Shown: positions 44,285-52,261 of the stretch, one piece after another | Layout of the letters: every line of letters starts with the position of its first letter | Position numbering within the stretch: the first letter of the stretch is position 1 | Source: Sneathia sanguinegens | GTDB lineage: Bacteria; Fusobacteriota; Fusobacteriia; Fusobacteriales; Leptotrichiaceae | Reading direction: 5' to 3' | NCBI RefSeq assembly: GCF_001517935.1 | Contig: NZ_LOQF01000005.1 | Span: 24,001-88,000, forward strand | Length of the DNA: 64,000 nt | Translations under genes and position numbers: made by a program | Notes under the pieces: generated by a model | Database searches by the model: none | Seen by the model: the letters and a program-made list of their open reading frames with translations, nothing else | Told to the model about the DNA's origin: nothing

Positions 44285-45004
44285 ATGATAGAATTTAAAA
44301 AAGTTTTTAAAAAATATGCAGATATTGAAATATTAAAAAATATAAATTTTAAGATAGAAAAAGGAGATATTTTTGGCGTCATTGGTTTGTCAGGAGCTGG
44401 TAAATCTACATTAATTAGAACTATAAATAAATTAGAGAAAATAGATGGTGGTGAGATTATAATAGACGATAAAGAAATATCTAAACTTAGTGGTAAAGAA
44501 CTTATGGAATTTAGAAAGGAAATAGGCATGATTTTTCAAAATTTCAATCTTTTAAGTTCAAGAACAGTTTATGAAAATGTTAAATTGCCCTTAGAATTAA
44601 TACATAAAATTGACGAAAAAAGAATATTTGAAATATTAGATTTAGTTGAACTAACAGATAAAAAAGATAGCTATATCTCAAAGTTATCAGGGGGTCAAAA
44701 ACAAAGAGTTGCAATAGCTAGAGCATTGATAACTAAGCCTAAAATACTTTTATGTGATGAGGCAACTTCTGCTCTTGATCCATTAATAGCAAGTAATATT
44801 CTAGATTTATTAAAGAAGATAAATGAAAGCTTGGGAATAACAATAGTTGTTATAACCCATCAATTAGAGGTTGTAAAAAAAATATGCAATAAATTAGTTG
44901 TATTGAAAGAAGGTGAAATAGTTGAAAAAGGTGAAACGGATGCAATTTTTGAAAATGCAAAACACGAATTTACAAAAAAATTAATAGGAGGAATAAATGA
45001 TTGA
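44285..45004 (+). CDS. metN: Methionine ABC transporter ATP-binding protein, short form
   Basis: A 239-residue ATPase energising D/L-methionine import with MetI and MetQ. Walker A GLSGAGKST near 38, signature LSGGQKQR, Walker B LLCDEATSALD and the switch His in VITHQ are intact. Typical MetN proteins are about 340 residues because of a C-terminal ACT-like NIL domain that binds methionine and inhibits transport; here the protein ends after the ATPase core, so that trans-inhibition domain is absent. The start ATG 44285 follows TAGGAGG, directly after the attenuator. It overlaps metI by eight bases. Confidence 0.9.
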   Translation: MIEFKKVFKKYADIEILKNINFKIEKGDIFGVIGLSGAGKSTLIRTINKLEKIDGGEIIIDDKEISKLSGKELMEFRKEIGMIFQNFNLLSSRTVYENVKLPLELIHKIDEKRIFEILDLVELTDKKDSYISKLSGGQKQRVAIARALITKPKILLCDEATSALDPLIASNILDLLKKINESLGITIVVITHQLEVVKKICNKLVVLKEGEIVEKGETDAIFENAKHEFTKKLIGGIND

Positions 45005-45638
45005 AGCAACTTTAGAAACTTTATATATGCTCTTTATATCAATGAGTATAGCTTGTATATTTGGGCTTCCCTTGGGAATATCTTTGATAATTACTAAAAA
45101 AGAAGGACTTAATGAAAATTTACTTTATCACAAAATTTTAGATATGTTTTTAGTAAATGTAACAAGATCTATACCCTTTGTTATATTAATTGTCTTACTA
45201 ATACCCTTATCAAGAATATTGGTAGGTAAATCATATGGTACTACAGCCTTTTTGATACCACTTTCTATAGCTAGTGTGCCTTTTGTAGCAAGAATAGTTG
45301 AAAATTCTTTGAACGAAGTAGATAAAGGTTTAATAGAAATGGGCTTATCATTAGGAGCAAATACAAGACAAATAATATTTAAAATATTGATACCTGAAGC
45401 TTTACCTTCACTAATTAATGGCTTAACATTAACACTTATAACTTTAGTATCTTATACAGCAATAGCAGGAGTTATTGGTGGTGGAGGCTTAGGTAATATG
45501 GCGATAATTGAAGGTTATCAAAGAGGAAATAATATGATAATGTATATTTCAACAATGATAATAATTATCTTAGTTCAATTATTACAATATTTAGGTTCAA
45601 AAATAGTTAAAAATATACAAAAGAAAAGAGGAATATAA
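44997..45638 (+). CDS. metI: Methionine ABC transporter permease
   Basis: A 213-residue permease with five membrane helices. The EAA loop that docks on MetN is present (EMGLSLGANTRQIIFKILIP), and the family sequence NVTRSIPFVILIVLLIPLSR lies in the first half. It ends with SKIVKNIQKKRGI. The ATG overlaps the end of metN and its TAA shares a base with the metQ ATG, so all three genes are coupled. Confidence 0.94.
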   Translation: MIEATLETLYMLFISMSIACIFGLPLGISLIITKKEGLNENLLYHKILDMFLVNVTRSIPFVILIVLLIPLSRILVGKSYGTTAFLIPLSIASVPFVARIVENSLNEVDKGLIEMGLSLGANTRQIIFKILIPEALPSLINGLTLTLITLVSYTAIAGVIGGGGLGNMAIIEGYQRGNNMIMYISTMIIIILVQLLQYLGSKIVKNIQKKRGI

Positions 45639-46354
45639 TGATAAAAAAAATATTAATAGGAATAATTTTAATAGTAACTTTAATTAGCTGTTCAGAAAAA
45701 AAAGAGAATACATTGGTTTTGGGAGTTTCGCCTATACCACATAAACAAATATCGGAATTGATAAAAGAAGATTTGAAAAAAGAAGGCATAAATTTAAAAA
45801 TAGTAGAATTTACAGATTATATTCAACCTAATTTAGGTTTGAGAGATAAAAGTTTGGATGCTAATTTCTTTCAACATATACCATATATGAATGAATTTGG
45901 TAAGAAGAATCATATTGATTTAGTAAGTGTAGGTAGTGTACATTTAGAACCAATTAAACTTTATTCAGATAAATATACTAATATAGATCAACTGCCTAAA
46001 AATGCTAAAATATTGATACCTAATGATCCAACTAACAAACAAAGAGCCTTACAATTGCTTAAAAATATGAAAGATATTTCAATAATTAGTTTGAATGCTG
46101 AACAAATAGGACCTAGACTTAAAGAAGTTGATGGAGCTGTAATTAATACAAATTTTGCAATTTCAAGCAAAATACCACAAAATAAGGCAATCTTGGTTGA
46201 AAGCAAGGAATCACCATATGCAAATATAGTTACAGTATTGAAAGGAAGAGAAAATGATGATAAAATAAAGAAACTAATGAAGGCATTAAGATCTGAAAAA
46301 GTAAAAAAATATATAGAAACTACATATAAGGGAGAAATAATACCTGCTTTTTAA
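45638..46354 (+). CDS. metQ: Methionine-binding lipoprotein MetQ
   Basis: A 238-residue NlpA/MetQ-type substrate-binding lipoprotein. The signal peptide ends in the lipobox LISC, so Cys20 is the acylated residue. The mature part shows LVLGVSPIPHKQI, the ligand-site stretch LDANFFQHIPYMNEF, and DGAVINTNFA near 168, all conserved in MetQ. It delivers methionine to MetNI in the periplasm. An inverted repeat that may act as terminator follows 28 bp downstream. Confidence 0.93.
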   Translation: MIKKILIGIILIVTLISCSEKKENTLVLGVSPIPHKQISELIKEDLKKEGINLKIVEFTDYIQPNLGLRDKSLDANFFQHIPYMNEFGKKNHIDLVSVGSVHLEPIKLYSDKYTNIDQLPKNAKILIPNDPTNKQRALQLLKNMKDISIISLNAEQIGPRLKEVDGAVINTNFAISSKIPQNKAILVESKESPYANIVTVLKGRENDDKIKKLMKALRSEKVKKYIETTYKGEIIPAF

Positions 46355-46382
46355 AAGAAAATTGAAAAAAGACTAGAAATTT

Positions 46383-46430
46383 GTTACATAATATGCTATA
46401 CTTAATAAGTTGCATGTTATGTAACATTTT
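46383..46430 (+). promoter_or_regulatory. 14-bp inverted repeat around the infA extended -10
   Basis: GTTACATAATATGC (46383-46396) and GCATGTTATGTAAC (46412-46425) pair along 14 bp with one G-U; the 15-nt loop begins with TATACT, giving the extended -10 TGCTATACT at 46394-46402. The repeat is followed by five T. It could be the metQ terminator, an operator on the infA promoter, or both. Confidence 0.55.
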
Positions 46431-46453
46431 TATATATGATTCGAGGTGATTTA

Positions 46454-46672
46454 ATGGCTAAACAAGATGTTCTAGAACTTGAAGGAGAGATACTAGAAGC
46501 TCTTCCAAATGCAATGTTTCAAATAAAACTTGAAAATGGGCATATAGTATTAGGGCATATATCTGGTAAAATGCGAATGAATTACATTAAAATTTTACCG
46601 GGTGACAAGGTTACGGTAGAAATTTCTCCATATGACTTGTCACGTGGCAGAATCGTCTACAGAAAAAAATAA
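46454..46672 (+). CDS. infA: Translation initiation factor IF-1
   Basis: A 72-residue S1-fold protein. [20 protein letters not shown], the [20 protein letters not shown] core and the end [12 protein letters not shown] match IF-1. The start at 46454 follows GAGGTGATTTA; an ATG at 46436 is also in frame but lies before the ribosome-binding site. It opens the infA-rpmJ-rpsM-rpsK-rpsD-rpoA-rplQ cluster, here preceded by metNIQ where many bacteria have secY-adk-map. Confidence 0.97.
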   Translation: MAKQDVLELEGEILEALPNAMFQIKLENGHIVLGHISGKMRMNYIKILPGDKVTVEISPYDLSRGRIVYRKK

Positions 46673-46685
46673 AGGAGGTTTTCAG

Positions 46686-46799
46686 ATGAAAGTTAAAGCA
46701 TCTGTTAAAAGCATTTGCGACAAATGCAAGATCATTAAAAGATCAGGAGTCGTTAGAGTAATATGCGAAAACCGTAAACATAATCAAAGACAAGGATAA
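46686..46799 (+). CDS. rpmJ: 50S ribosomal protein L36
   Basis: A 37-residue protein, [20 protein letters not shown] and on to NRKHNQRQG. The four zinc ligands of the C+ type are present (Cys11, Cys14, Cys27 and the His near 32). The ATG lies eight bases after AAAGGAGG and 13 bp after infA, its usual neighbour. Confidence 0.96.
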   Translation: MKVKASVKSICDKCKIIKRSGVVRVICENRKHNQRQG

Positions 46800-46952
46800 G
46801 AAAAATAGATTAAACATTATTAATAATTTTTATACATACCTAGATATAAAAATTGTAAAGATATGTTTAGCTGTAGGGCTTGTTCTTATCAATAAAATTA
46901 TGTGGTAAGGCATATTGATGAAGGTAATATCAAATTTAAAGGAGGAAAAAAT
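46800..46952 (+). promoter_or_regulatory. Leader region upstream of rpsM
   Basis: A 153-nt gap, unusually long within this cluster. It has candidate promoter elements (TTAAAC, then TATACA about 17 bp on) and a small CTTATC/GGTAAG hairpin (near 46887-46911) before the ribosome-binding site. In E. coli the leader at this position binds S4 for autoregulation; whether that applies here is inference. Confidence 0.3.
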
Positions 46953-47318
46953 TTGGCTAGAATAGCAGGAGTGGATATACCAAGAAACAAAAGAGTTGAA
47001 ATTTCACTAACATATATCTTTGGAGTAGGTAGAAGTACTTCAAATGAAATATTGAAAAAAGCTGGAGTAGACAAGGATATAAAGGTTAAAGATCTTACAG
47101 AAGAAGATTTAGGAAAGATCAGAAAAATCATGGATGATTATAAGATCGAAGGAGAATTAAGAAAAGAAATTAGACTTAATATAAAGAGATTAACAGATAT
47201 AAAATGTTATAGAGGTCTAAGACATAAGATGGGTCTACCAGTAAGAGGTCAAAAGACAAAGACAAATGCTAGAACAAGAAAAGGTCCAGCAAGAATGGCA
47301 GTAGCTAAAAAGAAATAA
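46953..47318 (+). CDS. rpsM: 30S ribosomal protein S13
   Basis: A 121-residue protein. It begins at TTG 46953, seven bases after GGAGG, giving the canonical start [20 protein letters not shown]. The conserved [20 protein letters not shown] and the basic C-terminal tail [19 protein letters not shown] are intact. A GTG further upstream would add 17 residues that no S13 has. TTG as start is unusual for such a highly expressed gene and is shared by rpoA below. Confidence 0.97.
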   Translation: MARIAGVDIPRNKRVEISLTYIFGVGRSTSNEILKKAGVDKDIKVKDLTEEDLGKIRKIMDDYKIEGELRKEIRLNIKRLTDIKCYRGLRHKMGLPVRGQKTKTNARTRKGPARMAVAKKK

Positions 47319-47341
47319 TAGTGAATAGGAGGAAAGCTTAA

Positions 47342-47728
47342 GTGGCAAAGAAAGCAACAGTTTCAAAGAAAAAGAAATTAAAAAATATACCTAATGGTAT
47401 TGCATATATACATTCAACTTTTAATAATACAGTTGTTACTATTACTGACACAGAAGGAAAAGTAATAGCATGGAAATCAGGGGGAACTTCAGGTTTCAAA
47501 GGAACTAAAAAAGGAACTCCATTTGCAGCACAAATTGCAGCTGAACAAGCAGCACAAGTTGCTATTGAAAATGGAATGAAGAAGATAGAAATTAAAATTA
47601 AGGGTCCAGGATCAGGAAGAGAAGCTTCAATAAGATCAATACAAGCAACAGAATTAGAGGTTACAAGAGTAGTAGATATAACACCAGTACCTCATAATGG
47701 TGCAAGACCACCTAAGAAGAGAATATAA
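47342..47728 (+). CDS. rpsK: 30S ribosomal protein S11
   Basis: A 128-residue protein with a GTG start ten bases after AGGAGG. Diagnostic stretches are [18 protein letters not shown], the [19 protein letters not shown] block and the C-terminal [15 protein letters not shown]. Complete and standard in length; it lies on the platform of the 30S subunit. Confidence 0.97.
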   Translation: MAKKATVSKKKKLKNIPNGIAYIHSTFNNTVVTITDTEGKVIAWKSGGTSGFKGTKKGTPFAAQIAAEQAAQVAIENGMKKIEIKIKGPGSGREASIRSIQATELEVTRVVDITPVPHNGARPPKKRI

Positions 47729-47754
47729 TTTAGGGTAAGGAGGAATATTAACAA

Positions 47755-48342
47755 ATGGCAAGAAATATGCAACCAGTTCTAAAAAAATGTAGAACACTTG
47801 GATTAGATCCAGTAGCATTAGGAGTAAATAAAAAATCAAAAAGAAATATAAGAGCAAATGCAAATAAAAAATTAACAGAATATGGAACACAATTAAGAGA
47901 AAAACAAAAAGCAAAATTTGTATATGGAGTTATGGAAAAACAATTCTATAAATTATATGAAGAAGCAACAAGAAAAGAAGGAGTTACAGGTGAATTACTA
48001 CTTCAATATCTTGAAAGAAGATTAGATAATGTTATTTATAGACTTGGTTTAGGGTCAACTAGAAGACAAGCAAGACAATTAGTTAATCATGGACATATTC
48101 TAGTTAATGGAAAGAAAGTAAATATAGTATCATTTAGAGTAAAACAAGGGGATGTTATTGAAGTTAAAGAACATTCTAAAGAATTAGATGTTATTAAAAA
48201 TTCAATAGGTAAAAAATCTATCCCTGGTTGGTTAGAATTAGATGAAGGTAAAAAAATTGGAAAGGTTTTAGAAAATCCAACAAGAGATGTAGTTGATTTT
48301 GAAGTTGACGAAGCAATGATAATAGAATTCTATTCAAGATGA
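47755..48342 (+). CDS. rpsD: 30S ribosomal protein S4
   Basis: A 195-residue primary 16S rRNA-binding protein. The S4 RNA-binding domain is at 90-150 (LERRLDNVIYRLGLGSTRRQ, then QLVNHGHILVNGKKVN). The N-terminus is the zinc-free (C-) form with no Cys knuckle. ATG follows AAGGAGG by ten bases. S4 represses its own operon in several bacteria, here possibly via the rpsM leader. Confidence 0.97.
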   Translation: MARNMQPVLKKCRTLGLDPVALGVNKKSKRNIRANANKKLTEYGTQLREKQKAKFVYGVMEKQFYKLYEEATRKEGVTGELLLQYLERRLDNVIYRLGLGSTRRQARQLVNHGHILVNGKKVNIVSFRVKQGDVIEVKEHSKELDVIKNSIGKKSIPGWLELDEGKKIGKVLENPTRDVVDFEVDEAMIIEFYSR

Positions 48343-48390
48343 TAGTTTATGCAGTTAGTTTAATAAAATCAATGCAAGGAGTGATTTAGC

Positions 48391-49344
48391 TTGTTAAATA
48401 TAGAAAAAATAGCTAAGAATATAAGATTATCTGAAGAAAAGATTAATCAATACTCAGCAATTTACACTTTGGAACCATTGTATAGAGGTTATGGAAATAC
48501 AATTGGTAATGCATTAAGAAGAATACTTTTATCATCAATTCCTGGTTCAGCAATAAAGGGAATAAAGATAGAAGGAGTTTTAAATGAATTTACAACATTA
48601 GATGGTGTAAAAGAAGCTGTTACTGATATAATATTAAATGTTAAGGAAATAGTTATAGAACTTGATGAACCTGGTGAAAAGAGAATGTCTTTATCAGTTA
48701 AAGGACCTAAGGTAGTAACTGCTGCAGACATAAAAGCAGAAATGGGAATAAATATTATTAACCCTGATCAAGTAATAGCAACAATAACAACTGATAGAGA
48801 ATTTAATATGGAATTTATAGTAGATTCTGGTGAAGGTTTCGTTGTATCTGATGAAATTTCAAAAGAAGGTTGGGAAATAGATTATTTAGCAGTAGATGCA
48901 ATTTATACACCAATAAAGAAAGTAAATTATACAGTTAAAGACACTATGGTTGGGCGTGTTACTAACTATGATAAATTAATATTAGAAATAGAAACAGATG
49001 GAAGTGTTGAAATTCATGATGCTTTATCATATGCAGTAGAACTATTATTAACTCATGTAAAACCATTTACAAATATAGGAAATTCAATGTCAAAATATAG
49101 AGGAGATGTTGAAGAAGAACAAGAAGTTGAAGTAGCTGAGCCTAATACATATGGTGATATGAAAATAGAAGAATTACAATTATCAGTTAGAGCAACTAAC
49201 GGATTAAAGAGAGCAAAAATAAATACTATAGGAGATCTTGCAAAATTAACTTTAGCAGAGCTTGAAAAAGTTAAAAACTTAGGTAAGGTTTCATTAAAAG
49301 AAATAATAGAAAAACTTAAAGAATATGGATTTAATATTGAATAA
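48391..49344 (+). CDS. rpoA: DNA-directed RNA polymerase subunit alpha
   Basis: A 317-residue subunit. The N-terminal assembly domain (1-230) includes LEPLYRGYGNTIGNALRRIL and LSVKGPKVVTAADI. A short acidic linker (EEEQEVEVAEPN) leads to the C-terminal DNA-binding domain (about 245-317) with LQLSVRATNGLKRAKINTIG. The start is TTG at 48391, preceded by AAGGAGTG. All parts are intact. Confidence 0.97.
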   Translation: MLNIEKIAKNIRLSEEKINQYSAIYTLEPLYRGYGNTIGNALRRILLSSIPGSAIKGIKIEGVLNEFTTLDGVKEAVTDIILNVKEIVIELDEPGEKRMSLSVKGPKVVTAADIKAEMGINIINPDQVIATITTDREFNMEFIVDSGEGFVVSDEISKEGWEIDYLAVDAIYTPIKKVNYTVKDTMVGRVTNYDKLILEIETDGSVEIHDALSYAVELLLTHVKPFTNIGNSMSKYRGDVEEEQEVEVAEPNTYGDMKIEELQLSVRATNGLKRAKINTIGDLAKLTLAELEKVKNLGKVSLKEIIEKLKEYGFNIE

Positions 49345-49366
49345 AAGATTGGAGGTTGAACAGTAA

Positions 49367-49741
49367 ATGAATCATAGAAAATCATACAGAAAGCTTGGAA
49401 GAAGAACAGATCACAGATTAGCTATGTTAAAAAATATGACTATTTCTTTGATAGAATCTGAAAAGATTGAAACAACTGTTACAAGAGCGAAAGAATTAAG
49501 AAAGTTTGTAGAAAAAGTAATAACATTAGGTAAAAAATATAATTCAACTGAAGAAGTTGCGAAGCAAATTCATTTAAGAAGACAAGCATTTGCATTTCTT
49601 AGAAATGAAGCAGCTGTAGTAAAGGCATTTAAAGAAATAGCACCAAAATATGCACAAAGAAATGGTGGTTATACAAGAATAGTAAAAACTGATGTAAGAA
49701 GAGGCGACTCAGCTGAAATGGCAATTATAGAGCTTGTATAG
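49367..49741 (+). CDS. rplQ: 50S ribosomal protein L17
   Basis: A 124-residue protein: [20 protein letters not shown], then [20 protein letters not shown] and the final [20 protein letters not shown] are characteristic. The ATG follows TTGGAGG by nine bases and the gene is 22 bp after rpoA, closing the ribosomal cluster at a terminator. Confidence 0.97.
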   Translation: MNHRKSYRKLGRRTDHRLAMLKNMTISLIESEKIETTVTRAKELRKFVEKVITLGKKYNSTEEVAKQIHLRRQAFAFLRNEAAVVKAFKEIAPKYAQRNGGYTRIVKTDVRRGDSAEMAIIELV

Positions 49742-49752
49742 TTAATAAAATT

Positions 49753-49778
49753 AGGCACTTCATAGGAGTGTCTTTTTT
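49753..49778 (+). terminator. Terminator of the ribosomal protein cluster
   Basis: Eight-pair stem GGCACTTC/GGAGTGTC (two G-U) with loop ATA and a six-T run. Confidence 0.75.
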
Positions 49779-49793
49779 GTAAGGAGAAAAATT

Positions 49794-50240
49794 ATGAAAA
49801 TAAATATTAGACATATAAATGAAAATGATAAAGAAGTATATTTAAAATTTGCAAATACTTTCTATAATTCAAGTGCATGTTTGCATCCTGTTCCAGAAGA
49901 AAATTTAGAAAAATCTTTCTATTTTATGCTTAATAATAACATATATTCAGAACTATTTTTTATAGAAGCAGATGAAAAACCAGTAGGTTATTGTATGATA
50001 TCAAAAACATTTTCACAAGAAGCTGCTTCTATGGTTCTATTAGTAGAAGAACTATATATCGTAGATACACATAGATCTTTAGGAATAGCGACTAAAGTAT
50101 TTAATTATTTATTTGATAAGTATAAGGAATTTGGAAGAATAAGATTAGAAGTAATGAAAGGAAATGAAAGGGCTATAAAACTATATAAAAAACTAGGCTT
50201 TGTTAATTTGGATTACTTACAAATGATAATTGATAGATAG
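49794..50240 (+). CDS. GNAT-family N-acetyltransferase
   Basis: A 148-residue acetyltransferase. Strand LFFIEADEKPVGYCMISK, then EELYIVDTHRSLGIATKVFN with the acetyl-CoA loop (R-S-L-G-I-A), and ERAIKLYKKLGFVNLDY make up the GNAT fold. The substrate is unknown. It sits after the rplQ terminator with its own AAGGAG ribosome-binding site and 9 bp before the first adhesin gene, perhaps as a small unit with it. Confidence 0.88.
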   Translation: MKINIRHINENDKEVYLKFANTFYNSSACLHPVPEENLEKSFYFMLNNNIYSELFFIEADEKPVGYCMISKTFSQEAASMVLLVEELYIVDTHRSLGIATKVFNYLFDKYKEFGRIRLEVMKGNERAIKLYKKLGFVNLDYLQMIIDR

Positions 50241-50249
50241 GAGCAAAAG

Positions 50250-52166
50250 ATGAAAAAAACTGCTATAATATACTTTTTATTAATAGCTATATCAACTTTG
50301 GGATTTTCAGAAAATACTAATAATAAAGCATATGGGAAGAATAATATTTTTTTAAAAGATAGTGAAGGAAATAATATTATTGGTAAAGATAATATTATAG
50401 GTGGTAAATCAAATGAAATTAATGATAAATATTTAATTGATATATTTTTACAAAGTAGAAATAAAAGTAAAGAAGAAATATTGGATATAATATTTAAAAA
50501 TTTAGCTCAAAAATATAGTAAAATTAGTGAAATAATTAAGCAAAATAAGAGTAAAAAAGATGATGTAATAAAAAAGAAAATTATTGAAAAATTAAATTTA
50601 AATTATGAATATACTAAATATGATTACGAACTAATCAATTGTTTAATTAGTAGAAGAAGAAAAGGCTTATATGGCGTTAAAGCCTTAAAAGATATTATTA
50701 GGGAAGAAAGATTTTCAAAAATATTAGATTTTCTTATAACAGATGAAAATAAAAATAAAAGTGAAGAAGAAATAAAAGAATATTTAGGTAATATGGAAAA
50801 TTATTTAAATAATAATCTTATCTTGGGTAAAAGAAATAAAATAGACTTTGCAAAAAATAGTGTTGTATTAGGAAATAATATTGAAATTGAAAATTCAAAT
50901 ATGGATGGAAGCGTAGTTATTGGTAATGATAATAAAGCGATAGGTTCTGGGTCAATAGTAATAGGAGATAATTCTAAAACTTTAAATATGTATTCAATTG
51001 CATTAGGATATAATTGTGAAAGTTTAGGGCAAAATAGTATAACAATAGGTGATAAATCATTAGCCTTAAGTAAATTTAGTATAGCATTTGGAACTAATGC
51101 AAAGGTTTATAAAGAAGCAGGAATAGCTATAGGAACTAGTACTGTGGTTAATACTAAAGGTGGTATTGCTTTAGGAATAAATTCACTTGCAGATGATGCT
51201 AGTGAAGAAGAAGGTTATAGTCCATATAATGAAATTGATAAAAAATATCAGAAAGTAGATATTATGAATCTTGATAATTTTAAAGGTAATTATTTCCAAA
51301 CAATGAGAAAAAATACTATTTGGAAGGCTAATTCAGGTGTTTTATCAATTGGAAGTGATAAGAATAGTAGCATTGATGCATTTATCACAAGACAAATATC
51401 AAATGTTGCTGCAGGTTATTATGACACAGATGCAGTCAATGTAGCACAATTGAAAGAATTGAAGACTTATGTTGATAATTCTACACCATTTGAATATGCA
51501 ACAACAGAAGGAAAAAGTTTATATAAATTTAAAAATAAATATTATACCCTTGATAATCAAGAGTATAAGGGTGAAGTTAAAATAAAGGCAAAAGAATTAT
51601 TTAAATTATCAAATATAAAAAGCTCATTGAATGATAAAAATACTAGTAGAACTCCTAGCGAAAATAGTTCTAATAAAAACGATGTTCTTGTAGTTGAAGA
51701 TTTAGATAATATAAAAAAGGATATAAAAGAACTTAAAGATTTTAAAAATAAATTCAATGATGTTTCTGAAAAATCAAATTTAGCAATGAATGGAATATCT
51801 AATGCAGTAGCAATGGCAAATCTTCCGCAAGTGAATAAAAATTCTGAATGTAACTTAATGGTAGCTTATGGTTTCTATGGAAATTCTCATTCAGTGGCAT
51901 TGGGTCTTGGTGGAACAAAAAATATGTTTAGTTATAAATTAAGTGGCTCTATTAATAATTCAGGAAATATTGCAGTTGGTTTAGGTTTAGGTGTAAGCTT
52001 AAAAAAATCTGATAATTCAATAGAAAATTTAAGTAAAGTAGAGAAAGAATTTAAAGAATATAAAGAACAAAGTGAAAGAAGAATAAATACGTATATAAAA
52101 CAAATGGATGAGTATAAAGCAAAGTTAGAAAAATTAGAAAAACTTTTGTTGGAATTAAAAAAATAA
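50250..52166 (+). CDS. Trimeric autotransporter adhesin (YadA-like), first copy
   Basis: A 638-residue surface protein. Signal peptide 1-20. The head has left-handed parallel beta-roll repeats, such as GSVVIGNDNKAIGSGSIVIG, SIALGYNCESLGQNSITIG and GIALGINSLADDA. The neck motif is GYYDTDAVNVAQLKELKTYV near 390-410, followed by a stalk-like segment. The YadA anchor lies near 520-590 (NGISNAVAMANLPQV, NLMVAYGFYGNSHSVALGL, GNIAVGLGLGVSLKK). Unlike textbook anchors the protein does not stop at the last barrel strand but adds about 55 residues of heptad helix ending LEKLLLELKK. A helical insertion near 55-180 splits the head. The ATG follows ATAGGAGC. Confidence 0.9.
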   Translation: MKKTAIIYFLLIAISTLGFSENTNNKAYGKNNIFLKDSEGNNIIGKDNIIGGKSNEINDKYLIDIFLQSRNKSKEEILDIIFKNLAQKYSKISEIIKQNKSKKDDVIKKKIIEKLNLNYEYTKYDYELINCLISRRRKGLYGVKALKDIIREERFSKILDFLITDENKNKSEEEIKEYLGNMENYLNNNLILGKRNKIDFAKNSVVLGNNIEIENSNMDGSVVIGNDNKAIGSGSIVIGDNSKTLNMYSIALGYNCESLGQNSITIGDKSLALSKFSIAFGTNAKVYKEAGIAIGTSTVVNTKGGIALGINSLADDASEEEGYSPYNEIDKKYQKVDIMNLDNFKGNYFQTMRKNTIWKANSGVLSIGSDKNSSIDAFITRQISNVAAGYYDTDAVNVAQLKELKTYVDNSTPFEYATTEGKSLYKFKNKYYTLDNQEYKGEVKIKAKELFKLSNIKSSLNDKNTSRTPSENSSNKNDVLVVEDLDNIKKDIKELKDFKNKFNDVSEKSNLAMNGISNAVAMANLPQVNKNSECNLMVAYGFYGNSHSVALGLGGTKNMFSYKLSGSINNSGNIAVGLGLGVSLKKSDNSIENLSKVEKEFKEYKEQSERRINTYIKQMDEYKAKLEKLEKLLLELKK

Positions 52167-52175
52167 ACCAAAAAA

Positions 52176-52203
52176 TTGAGTGTATGACACTCTTTTTTTT
52201 TCT
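52176..52203 (+). terminator. Terminator between the two adhesin genes
   Basis: Stem GAGTGT/ACACTC (52178-52183, 52187-52192) with loop ATG and a run of nine or more T. Confidence 0.8.
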
Positions 52204-52212
52204 TTTTTTTGG

Positions 52213-52221
52213 TGGTATAAT
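52213..52221 (+). promoter_or_regulatory. Extended -10 promoter of the second adhesin gene
   Basis: TGGTATAAT at 52213-52221, directly after the T-rich terminator of the first adhesin; the upstream T-tract may act as an UP-like element. Confidence 0.5.
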
Positions 52222-52261
52222 ATAACTGAAAAATAAACATATATAAAAGGAGTTGGTTATT

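Noticed and set aside
44182..44529. Minus-strand frame across the met attenuator
   Set aside because: Overlaps the attenuator hairpins and metN; no ribosome-binding site.
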